Source: Gossypium raimondii
Taxonomy: Eukaryota > Streptophyta > Magnoliopsida > Malvales > Malvaceae
Length of the DNA: 64,000 nucleotides
NCBI RefSeq assembly: GCF_025698545.1
Contig: NC_068566.1
Coordinates: 40,465,192-40,529,191 of the forward strand
Direction of reading: 5' to 3'
The translations under genes were made by a program, and so were the position numbers. Below the pieces are notes generated by a model. That model saw nothing but the letters and a program-made list of their open reading frames with translations, was not told the DNA's origin and ran no database searches. Positions 34,110 through 47,486 of this stretch are shown piece after piece (position 1 is the first letter of the stretch; every line of letters starts with the position of its first letter).

Positions 34110-35037
34110 ATATTCATGCAAAATTACAAAATTACAATATTCATACAAAAAATTACAATATTCATACAAAATTATAATATTACAACATTCATAAAAAAAT
34201 ATAATATTCATACAAAATTACAAAATTACAATATTCATACAAAAAATTGCAATATTCATACAAAACTATAATATTATTACAATATTCATACAAAAATTTA
34301 TAATATTCATACAAAATTACAATATTCATACAAAAATTACTAATCCAAAACTATAAATACAAATTTAATTATAAAATAATTACAATATTCATACAACATT
34401 ACAATATTCATAAAAAATTATAATATTCATACAAAATTCTAATCTAAACTATAAACACTAAATATAGATAATTTATAATTAATAATTAATAACATAAAAT
34501 TCACAATATTTTCTAAAATATATACTAAAAATTCACAAACTATAAACTTATTAAATTATAAACAAAATTATTTATTAAAAAATACATTACCTTTTTATAA
34601 ACTTTCTTCTTCTTCTTCTTCTTCTTCTTCTCCTTCTCCTCTTCTCCTTTCTCTCTTTTTTTCTCTGTCTGAGCTTGGTTCATTTGCTATTACTTATAGC
34701 AAAAATAAAATTGTTTTGAAGGACATTTCAATGGCATGGCAGCAAAGAGAGACCATTGGGGGCGAGCCATTGGCGCTGGCTACCAGGCTCCTTCATTGGC
34801 GCCTACTTGGTAGGCGCCACCCGACCCGACCCGACCACCACGTATTTTGACCCGTATTTTTTTAAAAAAAATATTAAAAAATATAAAATTATATTTTAAT
34901 AAAAAAATTTATTATTATTTTATTCATTGGCGCCTATCTAATAGGCTCCAATGAAAAAGTAACCTATTTTGGTAAATTTTTTTTCTGACATACTATTTCA
35001 GTAATTTTTTTTTCTATCCTAATTAGGTAAAAAACCC
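34110..35037 (-). repeat. Right terminal inverted repeat of the MULE
   Basis: Reverse complement of 27910-28855, with the same hairpins, GAA run and minisatellite. A few differences cluster in the G/C-rich part: one GGGTC unit is altered and the third hairpin has lost a base. The interval 33613-34109 is AT-rich with no gene. Confidence 0.85.
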
Positions 35038-35046
35038 GTACCTATG

Positions 35047-37480
35047 TCTTCGTGAGGTTTTCATCTCCGTACAGCCATAGGGAAATGTATTCCCCTGAAC
35101 TGAACTCAGTCCATATGAGCTTATAATGGGTGAGGATCGAGGAATTTGCTGGTTCAGGTACCCCTTCTTTAGAACCGAACCATATACAGTGAGCCCTAAT
35201 AACCTACCCTAGGTAGAATTACTCCATACCCTTAGTGGTAGACCAAGTAGATATTTTGTTTATGATTTATTGATTACTCTAAATTTTTGTCTTAAATGTA
35301 CTGACTTATTTTGTTTTAATCATGTTTGCATGACATTTTCATCATAAAAGGTATCGATTCGCGTTTGATTACTAAGTAGAGAGCTAGCCATGGAGAATGA
35401 ATTTCTTGATAAAATGGAAAATAATGCCGTAGTCCGAGTGTGGTCAGAAAAAACGCAACTTGAGAAGGGTGATAGCTTGACAGAGGGGTACACATAAGAA
35501 CTATGGGACTTCACTTATATCAGTGTAACTCAGAACAATCTCCAGAAGTTGAAAGAGATATGAGCCCAGTGGGATGATGAAGTCAAACGGTTATTTTACT
35601 ATAATTATGGTGATTTGCCCTATTTGTTTGATATTAAGGTGGACGAGCATTTGTTTCGAGCTCTGACCCAATTTTAGAATTTCGCTTATAGCTGCTTCAC
35701 TTTTGGGGAGGTAGACTCAGTGCCTACTATAGAGGAATATACAGTTTTGCTATGTTTCCCAAGGATTCAAGCAGATAAAGTCTATTCTAAAGCCGTCAAT
35801 ATCCTAAATTTTGTAAAGAAGTTAATGAATATATTAGGAATGAGTGAGCTATGGGTTACAGTGCGGATCAAACAAAAAGGAGAAAGCAAATGTATTCCCT
35901 GGAAAAGTCTGCGTGATTTGATTTTTGTACACCCTGATATGAAGAAAAAAGTCGATGTTTTTACTTTGAGCATTTATTGGCTGTTCATTTTTCCTAGAGC
36001 ACTGGGTACAAAGACGAAGCAGTTACAGATTTGTTTGATCAACTAGACAAGAGAGTCACACCTGTCCTAGCCATTTTAGCCGAGACATTTAGATCTTTAA
36101 ATGTGTGTCGAAGCGCGGATGAAGGAAGATTCATTGGATGTGCACAGCTCTTGTTAGTGTGGTTTCATAGTCACTTTTGGAAAGTGGATAAAGTTTCCTA
36201 TCGAGTATTTTTCGAGAATTATTCTTCACTGAAAGAATTAGCAGCGACACCGAGACGTGACAACATTACCGAGGAAAGATGGATGGCGATTCTTCAAAAT
36301 CTCAAAGATGAAGATGTTGAATGGAAAGCTCATTGGATGGTGTCTGATGAGATCTTGTATCAATGTGGGGACTTCGACTGGGTCCCTTTACTTGGGATTT
36401 GGGGAGCTGTTGGCAATGCGTCGTTGCTGGTACTAAAGCTGTATAGGTCAAGACAGTTCGTACCCGCAACCCAAGGACTAGCTCAGTGCAAATTTTCATA
36501 TAAAGATGATGGTTACAAGAAAAAGATTCGAGAGATGACCCATGCTTGGGAACAAGTTCACCGAATAAAAAGATTTACTGTAGGACCGATGGTGACCCCC
36601 AAATATAGTGGATGGCGGAGTAAAATGATCAATGACTATCCTTGGGCTAAGTCAGGAAGGCGTTCGATCGATGGAGGAATATCTACAAGAGGTCCCATCT
36701 GAAATAGAAATCATAAAACAAGATTTTAAAAAGAGAAATTTAGAGCTAGGAAAGAAGATAGAACAGTTGGAGGAGGAAAAATGCATTTAAGATTAGATAT
36801 TGATGTTCAGAGGTTAGAAATTGAGAAATTGAGAAAAGGGAAGAATAAAGCTGAGGAGGATTTAAACAGTTTGAAAGCAAATTACAAGAAGTTTCATTTA
36901 TCAATGAGAACCACTGGGTTAGGGAAAACTTCAGAACAGCGGCGTCAAGAGATTCGAGAGGAAAATATTAAGGCTGATAGGTGGGAGAGGAAATTTCAGG
37001 AGACTCAAATGCGAAATGAGACTTTAGAAAAGAGTTTGTCAGAGAGTTGAAGTGAAAAAGGTGAGCTAAAAGCTAGAGTTGTTAAACTTGAAGAATCTCT
37101 TCATCATTATCGAAATCGTAATACGGTGGTAGAGTTAAGAGCAAGTTTGAGCAAGATCAAAGAAATGAAAAGAAGAATAGAATAATTAGAGGGGGCATTA
37201 CAAAGCTGTAATCAACAGATTGAATTCTTTGAAGCCAACAAAGAGCGTCAGAAAGAACAACTCCACTTTTATCAAAATCAAGTTAGAAACAGAGATCACA
37301 CTATGAGAGAAGCTGTGGCCTAAGTTCGGAAGGTAGCTGATCACCTACAGACTTTGGCGGTGCAGGCCAATATATTGAGTTTGAAGTACGAATTGGAATC
37401 AGACAGGGGGAAAGAGCTTGCTTCACTATTTAAGAAAATTAAAGTTCTGAGCATTAGAGCAAAACCATATATGTAATCTA
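35047..37480 (+). pseudogene. Leader and extra ORF (ORF1) of the Ogre-type element, broken
   Basis: After about 340 bp of leader, an ORF-like region begins near 35391 (MENEFLDKMENN). It contains stretches such as SGWRSKMINDYPWAKSGRRS and a long coiled-coil-like Lys/Glu-rich end. This is the plant-specific protein found upstream of gag in Ogre-like elements, distantly PMD-like, with no proven function. It carries several breaks. Confidence 0.65.
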
Positions 37481-37683
37481 TTTTATGTAAAGAATTTTGT
37501 TTTCTAGTAAAGTTTTCTAAAGGAAATTGAATTAGAATCGACGCTTTTTTGGCATTTACTTTATGCATCTGCATTACATTACATTCATTAAAGTCCATCA
37601 AAAGAGTCTAATTGATTAAAAAAATTATTTCAGTTAAACTGAAAAACCTAAACCCTTAGGGTACTCGGGCAAAATCGAAAAAT

Positions 37684-39590
37684 ATGGATCAAAGATTGGA
37701 AAGGCTCGAACAGCTCCAAAAAGAGATGCAAGACCAAATGTAAGAGCGACTAGAAAAAATTCAGCAAGATATGGTGAAAAAGATGATGGAGTCCCAGAAG
37801 AGCATGATGACTCAGTTAACTCAGCTGTTGGCTGGGGGAAATGACAAAGGAAAAGACCCCATAGTTAATGTTGAAGAAGGAGATAATGATGGACCCCTAT
37901 ACCCTCCAGGCTTTACTCCTCCGCATGCACAGCCCCAAGCTGATGTACACCCACGCAGGTCCTCTGTCACAATCAAGCCTCAACAGTTTCAGGCTGGTAC
38001 TTCAATGCCAATGAACTTCCAAATCGGATTAGGTTCTAACCCCAGGGAAAACCCTACCAATCCCATTGTCCTCGATTTCGACGAAGTGACTGAGAAGGAG
38101 AAAATCAAGGAAGAATTGCCAAAACAGCTAGAGGAAATATGTAAATGGCTCGAAGAAAAATTTAAGGTAATGGAAAGTATTGAGAATTATCAAGGAATTG
38201 ATGCTAAAGATTTGAGTTTGGTCCCGAATTTGGTACTTCCCCACAAGTTTAAAATGCCGAAATTTGAGAAATACAATGGGATCAGTTGCCCTAAAGCTCA
38301 TATTACCGTGTTTTGTAGGCGTATGACTATGTTAACAACGACCAACTGCTTATACATTGCTTTCAAGATAGCCTCACAGGGGCAGCATCTAAGTGGTACA
38401 ATCAAATAAGCCGTACCAAGATTAGTTGATGGAGGGACTTAGCTCAAGCATTTATGAAGCAATACAGTCATGTAGCAGATATGGTCCCTGATAGAATCAC
38501 CCTACAAAATATGGAGAAGAAGCCTAATAAAAGTTTTAGGCAATACGCGCAAAGATGGAGGGAAGTCGCCGTTCAAGTTCAGCCACCGCTTCTGGAAAGG
38601 GAAATGACAATACTCTTTATTAACACACTGAAGGCACCATTTATTACACACATGTTGGGAAGTGCCACAAAAAGCTTTTCTGACATAGTTATGAATGGTG
38701 AAATGATTGAAAACGCCATAAAGAGTAGGAAGATCGATGTTGGAAAAGTAACCGAAGGTTGGCTTCGAAGGAAAAGGAGAACGAGGTGAACAACATGAGT
38801 ACATATAACAAAGGTTACTCGAAATCGATCACAGTGAACCAGCCAAGAAAGGTCGCTACTAACCAACAAGGTTCATCAAGACAGGAGTCGGGCATAAGAA
38901 AAAACACTGAGAAGCCCCAATTTACACCAATTCTGATGCCATATAAGGAGTTGTATCAAAGTTTGTTCGATGCACACATGGTTTCCCCTTTTTATTTGAA
39001 GCCCCTGCAACCTCCGTACCCCAAGTGGTATGATGCGAATGCACAATGCGACTATCATTCGGGGATTACGGGGCATTCAACAGAAAATTACACAGGCTTC
39101 AAAAAGTTGGTTGAAAAGCTAATCAGCATGGGCATTGTCAAGATTGATGATTCGCCCAATACGGAGAATCCATTGCCTAACCATGCTGATAAGGGGGTAA
39201 ACATGATAAGTGGAAACGTGGGAAGAAAACTCAATGCAAATATTGCAGAAATAAGAACTCTTTTGAAATGGGTTTGGAAGAAAGTATTATAAATGGGGTT
39301 AATCAGTTCGAATGTAGAAGTGAGATGCAAGGAGACGAGAAATTATTACAAGTTTCATCATAAAAAGGGCACGAAATCCAAGAGTGCACAGAATTCTGAG
39401 ACTTGGTGCAAGGCAAGATAGATGACAAAGAAATGGAATTCTACAAAGAAGTCCAGGAAGAAAGAAGCATATGCGCGTCGGAACCAACGACAAGAGTTTC
39501 GAAAGTAAACCATTCTGTGGTCATCATCTCACGACCAAGGAATAACGAGATGGGAGTACCTGTAATGCCAAAAATAATAATCTAGAATCC
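37684..39590 (+). pseudogene. Gag region of the Ogre-type element, broken
   Basis: Starts MDQRLERLEQLQKEMQ. The capsid-like core is recognisable from KMPKFEKYNGISCPKAH, NKSFRQYAQRWREVA and KPLQPPYPKWYDANAQCDYH. Several breaks. Confidence 0.7.
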
Positions 39591-40100
39591 CGCAGCCTTC
39601 TCTTACAAGGATAACAAGAAACTCTCGTAGAACTATGAGTCCAACACGACCGTCCAAGGAAAGGAAATTTCGGCCAATACTGCAAAAGAGGATCATGGCA
39701 TGGGTTCTTATACGCGTAGTGGGAAACGCTACAATTTGATAAGTCCTCTAGCCGAGCCGGTAAAAGGAAAGGTCATAGTAATGGAGCAAAAGAAAGAAAA
39801 AATTGTCGAGACTGTGTTACCTATTATCGAGCCCGTGAAAAAGGAAGAAGCCAAGGAATTCCTCAAATTTTTGAAGCACAGCGAATATAGTGTTATGGAG
39901 CAATTGTATAAGCAACCAGCTCACATATCCGTGCTAGCCTTGTTCTTAAGTTCAGAGGTGCATCGAAGGGCATTGATGAAAGTGCTAAATGAAACCTATG
40001 TGGCCAATGACATCTCTGTTAACAAGTTAGATCGGCTGGTCAATAACATAAGTCCCAACAATTTCATCTTCTTTAATGATGACGAGATACCAACTGGAGG
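39591..40100 (+). pseudogene. Linker between gag and protease of the Ogre-type element
   Basis: Reads KEEAKEFLKFLKHSEYSVME and EVHRRALMKVLNETYV, the conserved stretch before the protease in this group. It is interrupted at 40101 by solo LTR B. Confidence 0.6.
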
Positions 40101-42801
40101 TGTAACACCCCTTACCCGAGACCGTTGCCAGATTCGAGCTCGAGGTATTACTTTACTTAACTTAAAAATTCGGGGTATAAAATTTTACTTTTGAAATTAA
40201 TTTTACTATTCACAACAAAGCTGTCCACCTGCGCAGCAGTTACTAATTTAGTTATAACTCGAGCTAAAACATTCAAAATTTAAATATGTAAATTTTCCCT
40301 AAAACTAGACTCATATGTCTTCTTACCATAAATTTTTCAGAATTTTTGGTTCAGTCAATTAGTACAGTTTATTAGTTAAATTCTCCCCTATTTCACCACT
40401 CGACTATCCTGACCTCTTGTCACTAAAAATAAGCTTTCTCATTGTAGGATTTTCATATGGTGTTCTCACTTGTTTCTACATAAAATAGACTCAATAATTA
40501 ATCTAGAAATATAAACTAAAACTCATAAAAATTTTTGTACAATTTTTAATGATTTTCTAAACTTAGAACAGAGGACTCCAAAAATAGTTCTGACCCTGTC
40601 TAACTAAAATTCACATATCTTAAAATATAAAATTCATTTTGCTACACCATTATTTTTATATGAAATTAGGCTCTATAAGATTTAATTATATATATCATTC
40701 ACCTTCTAATTCATTTTATACTATCCTAGGTGATTTTTCAAAATCACGTCACTTTCTTTATACATTTCTTTGCAAATTTTACTCTTTCATGATTTCTATG
40801 CATGATTTATCACCTAAACATTTGTAACAACAAACACCTTCATACTTAGCCATTTTAACAACCATTCATCATCAAATACTTACATATCATTCTTTAGCAA
40901 AATCATAAATACAAACATTCAAAATAACTAAGTCCCTATACATGCCATAACCCAAACATGGTTTATCATAAAATACCGAGTTGTTGTCGTTGATAGTGTG
41001 GACGATCTCTGACGTCTTTAAGTTCCCGAAAGTAGCTTTACAATACTATAAGAGAAAGAAAAATAAAAGAAGTAAGCATAAGCTTAGTAAGTTTACTAGC
41101 AAATAAATAACAACATTTAACACAAATAATTAAACTCAAATGTCAAGATCTCTAGTTTACTCTTTATTTAATCTCATTCTCGTTCTCTTACTGGTTTACT
41201 TAGTTAACTCATGATCGTAACTTATTCTTCTCTTGCTGAAACATTGAGTATCAATTGATAATATAGTAAGTTCCTAACTCTTATAACTCATCTGAGCTTG
41301 CCATTTATGCTTTTAAATGAACTTTCATTAACATTATTCGTTTACTAGCCCGTTCAGCCACGTTGGAATAATAAGGATACTTGGTCTTTTCTGATAATAA
41401 CATGCCAAAGCCATGTCCCAGACATGGTCTTACATGGGATGTTCTCATATCGGTGCCCATGCCATGTCCCAGACATGGTCTTACGGGGGACCTCTCATCT
41501 CGGTGCCAACGCCATGTCCCAGACATGGTCTTACATGGGACCTCTCATCTCGGTGCCAATGCCATGTCCCAGACATGATCTTACATGGGACCTATTTACC
41601 CAAATGTCATGACATTTGTATCCGATACATTCATCATGTTTCAACGGGGCTTTTTAACACCGATTCTCTATCATCTCATACTTGAGTCAACATTAAATAA
41701 ATTCATAAAATAAATGCATAATTGCTGGAAAATAACAATTTTAATGAAAATTAATGAAATATTGTATTTATTTACCGTAAACTTACCTCAGTACAAAATA
41801 TAGCCAAATTCACCAACTTAGCCTTCAACTTTATTCTTTCCTTTGTCTAACCTCGAGTTTCGTTCTTATTGATCTAAAATAGCAAATTTAACTCATTTAA
41901 TACTCACATTTATCAAAATAGCCCTCGACTCTAACTTTGGAAAAATTATGATTTTGACCCTAAACTTTTACATAATTACGCTTTTGCCCTAAAGTTCGGA
42001 AAGTAAACTTCATCTCATATTCTTATGTTATATAACATGCTGAACATTCTTCTCTTTTATGACAACATCAAATTCTCACTCTAACACTTAAGTACATTAG
42101 GGATTTTTACCGATTATGTCAACTTACTCGTTTTTGCTTAAAATCGGCTAGCAAAAGTTGTTTAACATAATTTATAGCTTCATAATCTATCATAAAACAT
42201 CAAAATAAACACTTTTCACCTATGGGTATTTTTCCAAATATAAACCCTAGGTTAAATTATTGCTAGAATAAGCTAAATTAAGCTACCAAGATCTCAAAAA
42301 CGTAAAGAGCATTAAAAACGGGGATTGGGATCACTTACTATGAATCTTGGAAGCTTGAAAACCCTAACTATGGCCTCTCCCCTTCCTAAATTCGGCCTAA
42401 TGAAGAAGATGATCAAAAATTGGCTTTTAATTTTGTTTTTAATTCATTTTAATAACTAATGACTAAAATGTCCTTAATGAAAAACTTTGGAAACATGCCT
42501 AACCATGTCAATTTTTGTCCACCAACTTAACCAATGGTCTAATTATCATATAAAGACCTCTAATTTAAAATTTCATAACAATTGGACACCTCTAATATAT
42601 AGAACTCAACTTTTGCACTTTTTACAATTTAGTTATTTTGACTAAATTGAGTGCCCAATCATCAAAATTTTTGAACGAAATTTTCACGAAATCTTTTCGT
42701 GAAATTGTAGGCCATATAAATATAATAAAAATAAATTTTTTCTCATCGGATTTGTGGTCCCAAAACCACTATTCTGATAACCTTAAATTTAGGCCATTAC
42801 A
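40101..42801 (-). mobile_element. Solo LTR B (same group as A and C), 2.7 kb, nested in the Ogre-type element
   Basis: TGTAACACCCC...GGCCATTACA with a perfect target duplication GGAGG (40096-40100 and 42802-42806). It has no coding region and splits the gag-pol region of the host element. It shares GATTTGTGGTCCCAAAA near the right end and GATCTCAAAAACGTAAA (42291-42307) with solo LTR A. Confidence 0.8.
41410..41600. repeat. Tandem array in solo LTR B, about 51-bp unit, four copies
   Basis: Units start at 41410, 41461, 41511 and 41561. Each contains the near-palindrome CATGTCCCAGACATG followed by GGTCTTACATGGGA. This array is unrelated in sequence to those in A and C. Confidence 0.88.
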
Positions 42802-42806
42802 GGAGG

Positions 42807-43785
42807 CATGGGGTCTACTAAGGCTTTGCATATTACCATCCGATGCAAAGAGTATACTTTACCAGGAGTTTTGATAGATAATGGGTCAACATTAAATGTA
42901 TTTCCCTTATCCACGCTTAACAGACTGCCTGTGGATAGTTCGCATATGAAGACATGCAAAAATATAGTTTTGGCATTCGATGGCACAGAAAGAAAGGTCA
43001 TGGGGAGAATCGAGATATCCTTACTGATCGGTCCAACTATTTACGAGGTGGATTTTCTCGTAATGGATATCAAGCCATCCTATAATTGCTTATTAGGGAA
43101 GCCATGGATACATTCGGCTGGGGCAGTACCATCATCGTTACACCAAAAGTTGAAGTTGAAGTTGGTGTTAGGGGGTCGGTTGGTGACAACAAACGCCGAG
43201 GAAGATATCATAGCGGATGTAGTTAATGATGTGCCTTATGTGGAAACTAATGATGAAACAGTTGAATGCTCCTTTCGATCTTTGGAGTTTATGAACACAA
43301 TATTTATTTCTGAGGAGAGTAAAATTTCGATACCAAAAATATCTAAGACCACGAAGATGGGGTTACAATTATTGGTGGGAAAAGGAGCTTTACCCGGAAG
43401 AGGATTAGGGAGGTGTCTCCAAGGAAGAATTGAGGCTCTAGTGCTGAAGGAAAAACAAGATCGCTTTGGCTTAGGATATAAGCCAGACATAAAGCAAAGA
43501 AGGAAGGAGCTAGAAAAAAGGCAAGAAAGAAGAAGAGCACGCCTAAGTGGAGAGGAGATTAAATAGAAACCAATGATAATTCCCCATATATCCAAAACCT
43601 TTGTTTCAGAGGGGATCATTCATCTCGAGAGAAGTGTGCCGAGGGAAGAGGGCATCAATGCCATACATGAAGATACGAATGAAGAGGGGATTATGTTAGA
43701 TATCCGTCCCTATGAGCCTGGGAGTGTTCTAAATAATTGGACTGCAGAAGAAATACCTGAAGTTTTTAGAACTTTCACAGAGTAA
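42807..43785 (+). pseudogene. Aspartic protease and G-patch region of the Ogre-type element
   Basis: Reads VLIDNGSTLNVFPLSTL (protease active-site region, D-N-G here) and NCLLGKPWIHSAGAVPSSLH. Then GLQLLVGKGALPGRGLGR, a G-patch, a feature of Tat/Ogre elements. Part of a broken polyprotein. Confidence 0.7.
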
Positions 43786-44091
43786 TATTCAAAACATGCT
43801 TGTTGTTTTAGCCTAGAGACAATGAAAACTTTTTGTGAAATGGGCATATGTCTGAACATCATTATTTTAATGAAATATATAGTTGCAATTATTTTTGAGC
43901 GGATATTCTTTCAAGATTATTTCATTATTTTTTGCACAAATAGTCATTTTGGATTCTTTTATTCTCTTGGATTTTCTTCCAAATAATTCTTTCATTAATT
44001 TATAATCATACCATATAAATAAGTATTCTTAAATTCATACATTCTTTGTATATTCTTTGGTACCTATAACAAGTCATCAGATATCAATGAC
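43786..44091 (+). other. Non-coding-looking spacer in the Ogre-type pol region
   Basis: AT-rich, with no recognisable domain, between the G-patch and the stretch leading into reverse transcriptase. Confidence 0.4.
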
Positions 44092-46308
44092 ATGAGTGAC
44101 TCCACTATGGACTCAGAAAATCCTTTTGAACGGGATATGTGTTTAGAGGGATCTCAGGACTTTGAAGATAACATGGATTGTAACCTATCTCCGGACTTGT
44201 TGAGGATGATAGAGCAGGAGGAGAAACAAATCCTACCTCACAAGGAGACGGTGGAGACTGTAACACTAGAGGAGGGAAAGGTGGTGAAGATCGGAACATG
44301 CATAACTAAAAAAGCAAAACAAAACTTCATTGAGTTGCTTCGAGAGTTCAAAGATGTCTTCGTATGGTCATACCAGGATATGCCTGGGTTAGATACCGAT
44401 ATTGTAGTTCACCGTCTTCCTATAAAGGAGGATTGCAAGCCAGTTCAGCAAAAACTCTAGAGGATGAGGCCTGACGTAGTGTTAAAAATGAATGAGGAGG
44501 TTCAAAAGTAATTCGATGCTGGGTTCCTACAAGAGGTCAAATACTCAGAATGGGTAGCAAATATTGTACCCGTCCCTAAGAAAGATGGAAATGTATGAAT
44601 GTGTGTAGATTACAGAGATTTGAATAAGGCTAGCGCAAAAGATAATTTTCCCTTGCCTCACATCGACACCCTGGTGGATAACACTATAGAACACTCACTA
44701 TTTTCCTTCATGGATGGTTTCTCGGGATATAACCAAATCAAGATGCATCCTGAAGATATGCAGAAAACCACATTCATAACCCTATAGGGGACTTTTTGTT
44801 ATAAAATGATGCCATTCGGGTTGAAAAATGCGGGAGCCACATACCAGAGAGCTATGGTGACCCTCTTCCACGATATGATGCATAAGGAAATTGAAGTATA
44901 TGTTGACGACATGATTGCAAAATCCCAGACAGAAAGAGAGCATGTGCAAGTCTTAAAAAGGTTGTTCTTAAGATTAAGAAAGTTCCAACTCAAACTTAAT
45001 CCAGCCAAATGTATCTTTGGAGCTAGGTCAGGAAAGCTTCTAAGGTTTGTAGTCAGTGAAAAATGGATCAAAATCTACCCAGACAAAGTCAAGGTAATTC
45101 GAGATTTGCCTCAACCACGTACTCAGAAAGAAGTTCGAGGTTTCTTAGGAAGACTAAATTATATTGCTCGGTTCATTTCGTAATTGACCGAGAAATGTGA
45201 CCCCATATTCCGTCTTCTAAAGGAACATAATCCAGATGTGTGGAATGAAAAATGCCATGAGGCTTTTGACAAGGAAAAATAGTACTTGTCCAATGCTCCA
45301 GTGTTGGCGCCACCTAGTCCAGATAGACTACTAATCCTGTATTTAACAGTGTTTGACAACTCTATGGGATGTGTGCTAGGTCAGCATGACGAAACGGGGA
45401 GGAAGGAAAGGGAGATATACTATCTCAGTAAGAAACTCACTGACTGTGAAATGAGATACTCGCACATTGAAAAATTTTATGCCCTGGTCTAGACGACACG
45501 GAGATTGAGGCAATACATGCTCTATCATACGACTTGGTTAATTTCAAAGTTATACCCTCTAAAGTATATGATGGAGTCAACTGCGTTAAACGGGAGGATG
45601 GCTAGGCGGCAAATCCTACTCTCTGAGTGTGATATAGTCTACGTAAATCAGAAGGCTATCAAAGGGAGCACAATAGAAGAATTTTTGGCCAGCAGAGCTT
45701 TAGAAGACTACGAACCTCTGAATTTTGATTTCTCGAATGAAGACTTGATGTGTGTGGCGAAGTTAAACTTTGACGGAGCTTCGAATGCTGTAGGTAATAA
45801 AATTGGGGCAGTCCTTGTGTCCTCAAATAGAGATCATTATCCTTTTACCAGTAAATTAGATTTTGATTGCACTCATAACATGGCTGAATATGAAGCTTGC
45901 ATTATGGGCATCCGGGCAGCCATAGAGCGAAAAATTAAGATACTGGAGGTATACAGAGACTCTACATTGGTAATATACCAACTCAAAGGGGAATGGGAAA
46001 CGAGAGACTCAAAGTTAATCCGCTATTGAAAATTGGTTCTGAAATTGATCGAGGAGTTTGACAGTATCACTTTTTGTTATCTCCCGCGATACGAAAATGA
46101 GATGGCTGATGCTTTGGCCACTCTAGCTTCTATGATCAAAGTGAACAAACTAGAAGACAAGAAGCCTATTCAAATCAGTATTCATGAGACACCAGCTCCT
46201 TGCTACAGTATCAAGGAAGAGAAAAATGATAACCATCCATGGTACCAAGACATACTACAATATGTAAAGAATCGTGAATACCTCGACCATGCGACGGAGA
46301 ATGATTAG
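44092..46308 (+). pseudogene. Reverse transcriptase and RNase H of the Ogre-type element, broken
   Basis: RT landmarks: CVDYRDLNKASAKDNFPLPH, FSFMDGFSGYNQIKM, MMPFGLKNAGATYQRAM and VYVDDMIAKS (YVDD catalytic box). RNase H landmarks: LNFDGASNAVGNKIGAVL and YENEMADALATLAS, the second RNase H type known from the Tat lineage. Several breaks. Confidence 0.8.
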
Positions 46309-46314
46309 AGGACA

Positions 46315-47486
46315 TTGAGGAGACTGGCTATTGATTATGTCCTAGATGGAGAGATTTTGTATAAGAGGGGAAAGGATCAAGTATTTTTGCGATGTGTGGA
46401 TGCTGTGGAGGCCAAGAAAATTTTTGAAGAAGTTCATGAAGGTATCAGTGGAACGCATGCCAACGGCTTCACGATGGCCAGACAGATTATAAGATTTGGG
46501 TACTATTGGTGCACCATGGAAAGAGATTGCATTAATTATGCCAAAAAGTACCATAAATGCCAAATTTATGGTGACAAAATGCATGCACCGCCTTCACCTC
46601 TTCACATTATGACTTCTCTGTGGCCTTTCTCCATGTGGGGGATGGATGTCATCGGGTCAATATCACCAAAGTCTTCTAATGAGCATCGCTTTATTTTTGT
46701 GGTTACTGACTATTCACTAAATGGGTGGAGGTTGCTTCATATGCTAATGTCACGAAGTCAGCAGTTAGCAAGTTTTTGAAAAGGGAGATTATATGTCGAT
46801 ACGGGATGCCTGAAAGAATTATATTTGACAATGCGCTGAATTTGAACAATAGCTTAATAGCGGAAGTTTGTAGTCAGTTCAAGATCAGACACCATAATTC
46901 GTCACCTTATCACCCAAAAATGAATGGTACAGTAGAGGTGGCTAACAAAAATATCAAGAAAATTGTAGGGAAAATGACTGAAACCTACAATAACTGGCAT
47001 GAGAAATTACCTTTCGCTTTCCTTGCATATCGAACATCTATTAGGACTTCTACTGGGGCAACACCTTTTTCTCTAGTTTACGGGATGGAGGCAGTGTTAC
47101 CCATTGAAGTTGAGATCCCTTCTCTTCGAGTGTTAGCTAAACTAAAATTAGATGGGGCTGAATGGGTTCAATCTCAATATGAACAACTGAACCTGATAGA
47201 AGAAAAGAGGCTAAAAGCTATTCGTCAAGATCAGATGTATCGGAAACAAATGATGCGAGCCTATAACAAAACGGTTCGTCCTAAAGAATTTAATGAGGGG
47301 GACCTGGTGTTGAAAAAGATCCTTCCTCTACAAAAGGACTTTAGAAGGAAATGGATGTCAAATTGGGAAGGACCTTATGTTGTAAAGAAGGCTTTTTCTA
47401 GAGAAGTTTTGATTTTGAGTGAGATGGATGGTAAAAGCCTGCCAAACCCTGTGAACTCGGACTCAGTTAAGAAATACTTCACCTGA
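46315..47486 (+). pseudogene. Integrase of the Ogre-type element, broken
   Basis: A zinc-binding region (GTHANGFTMARQIIRFGYYW...CINYAKKYHKC) precedes the DDE core (WGMDVIGSISPK, then FDNALNLNNS) and a C-terminal GPYVVKKAFSREVL segment. Few breaks. Confidence 0.8.

Larger units (their letters stand above)
27910..35037. mobile_element. Mutator-like transposon (MULE) with transposase and PMD gene
   Basis: A 7.1-kb DNA transposon with a perfect 9-bp target duplication GTACCTATG (27901-27909 and 35038-35046) and terminal inverted repeats of more than 900 bp beginning GGGTTTTTTACC. It carries a MULE transposase on the plus strand and a plant mobile domain gene on the minus strand, with their 3' ends facing each other about 140 bp apart. 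It lies in the leader of the Ogre-type element, so it is younger than that. Arms differ by only about 2-3% by eye, so the insertion is fairly recent. Both genes carry lesions, so the copy is probably non-autonomous now. Confidence 0.9.

Noticed and set aside
41305-41685. Overlapping open frames with repeated CPRHG or MSQTW words
   Set aside because: They are frame readings of the tandem array in solo LTR B, whose units keep several frames open by chance.
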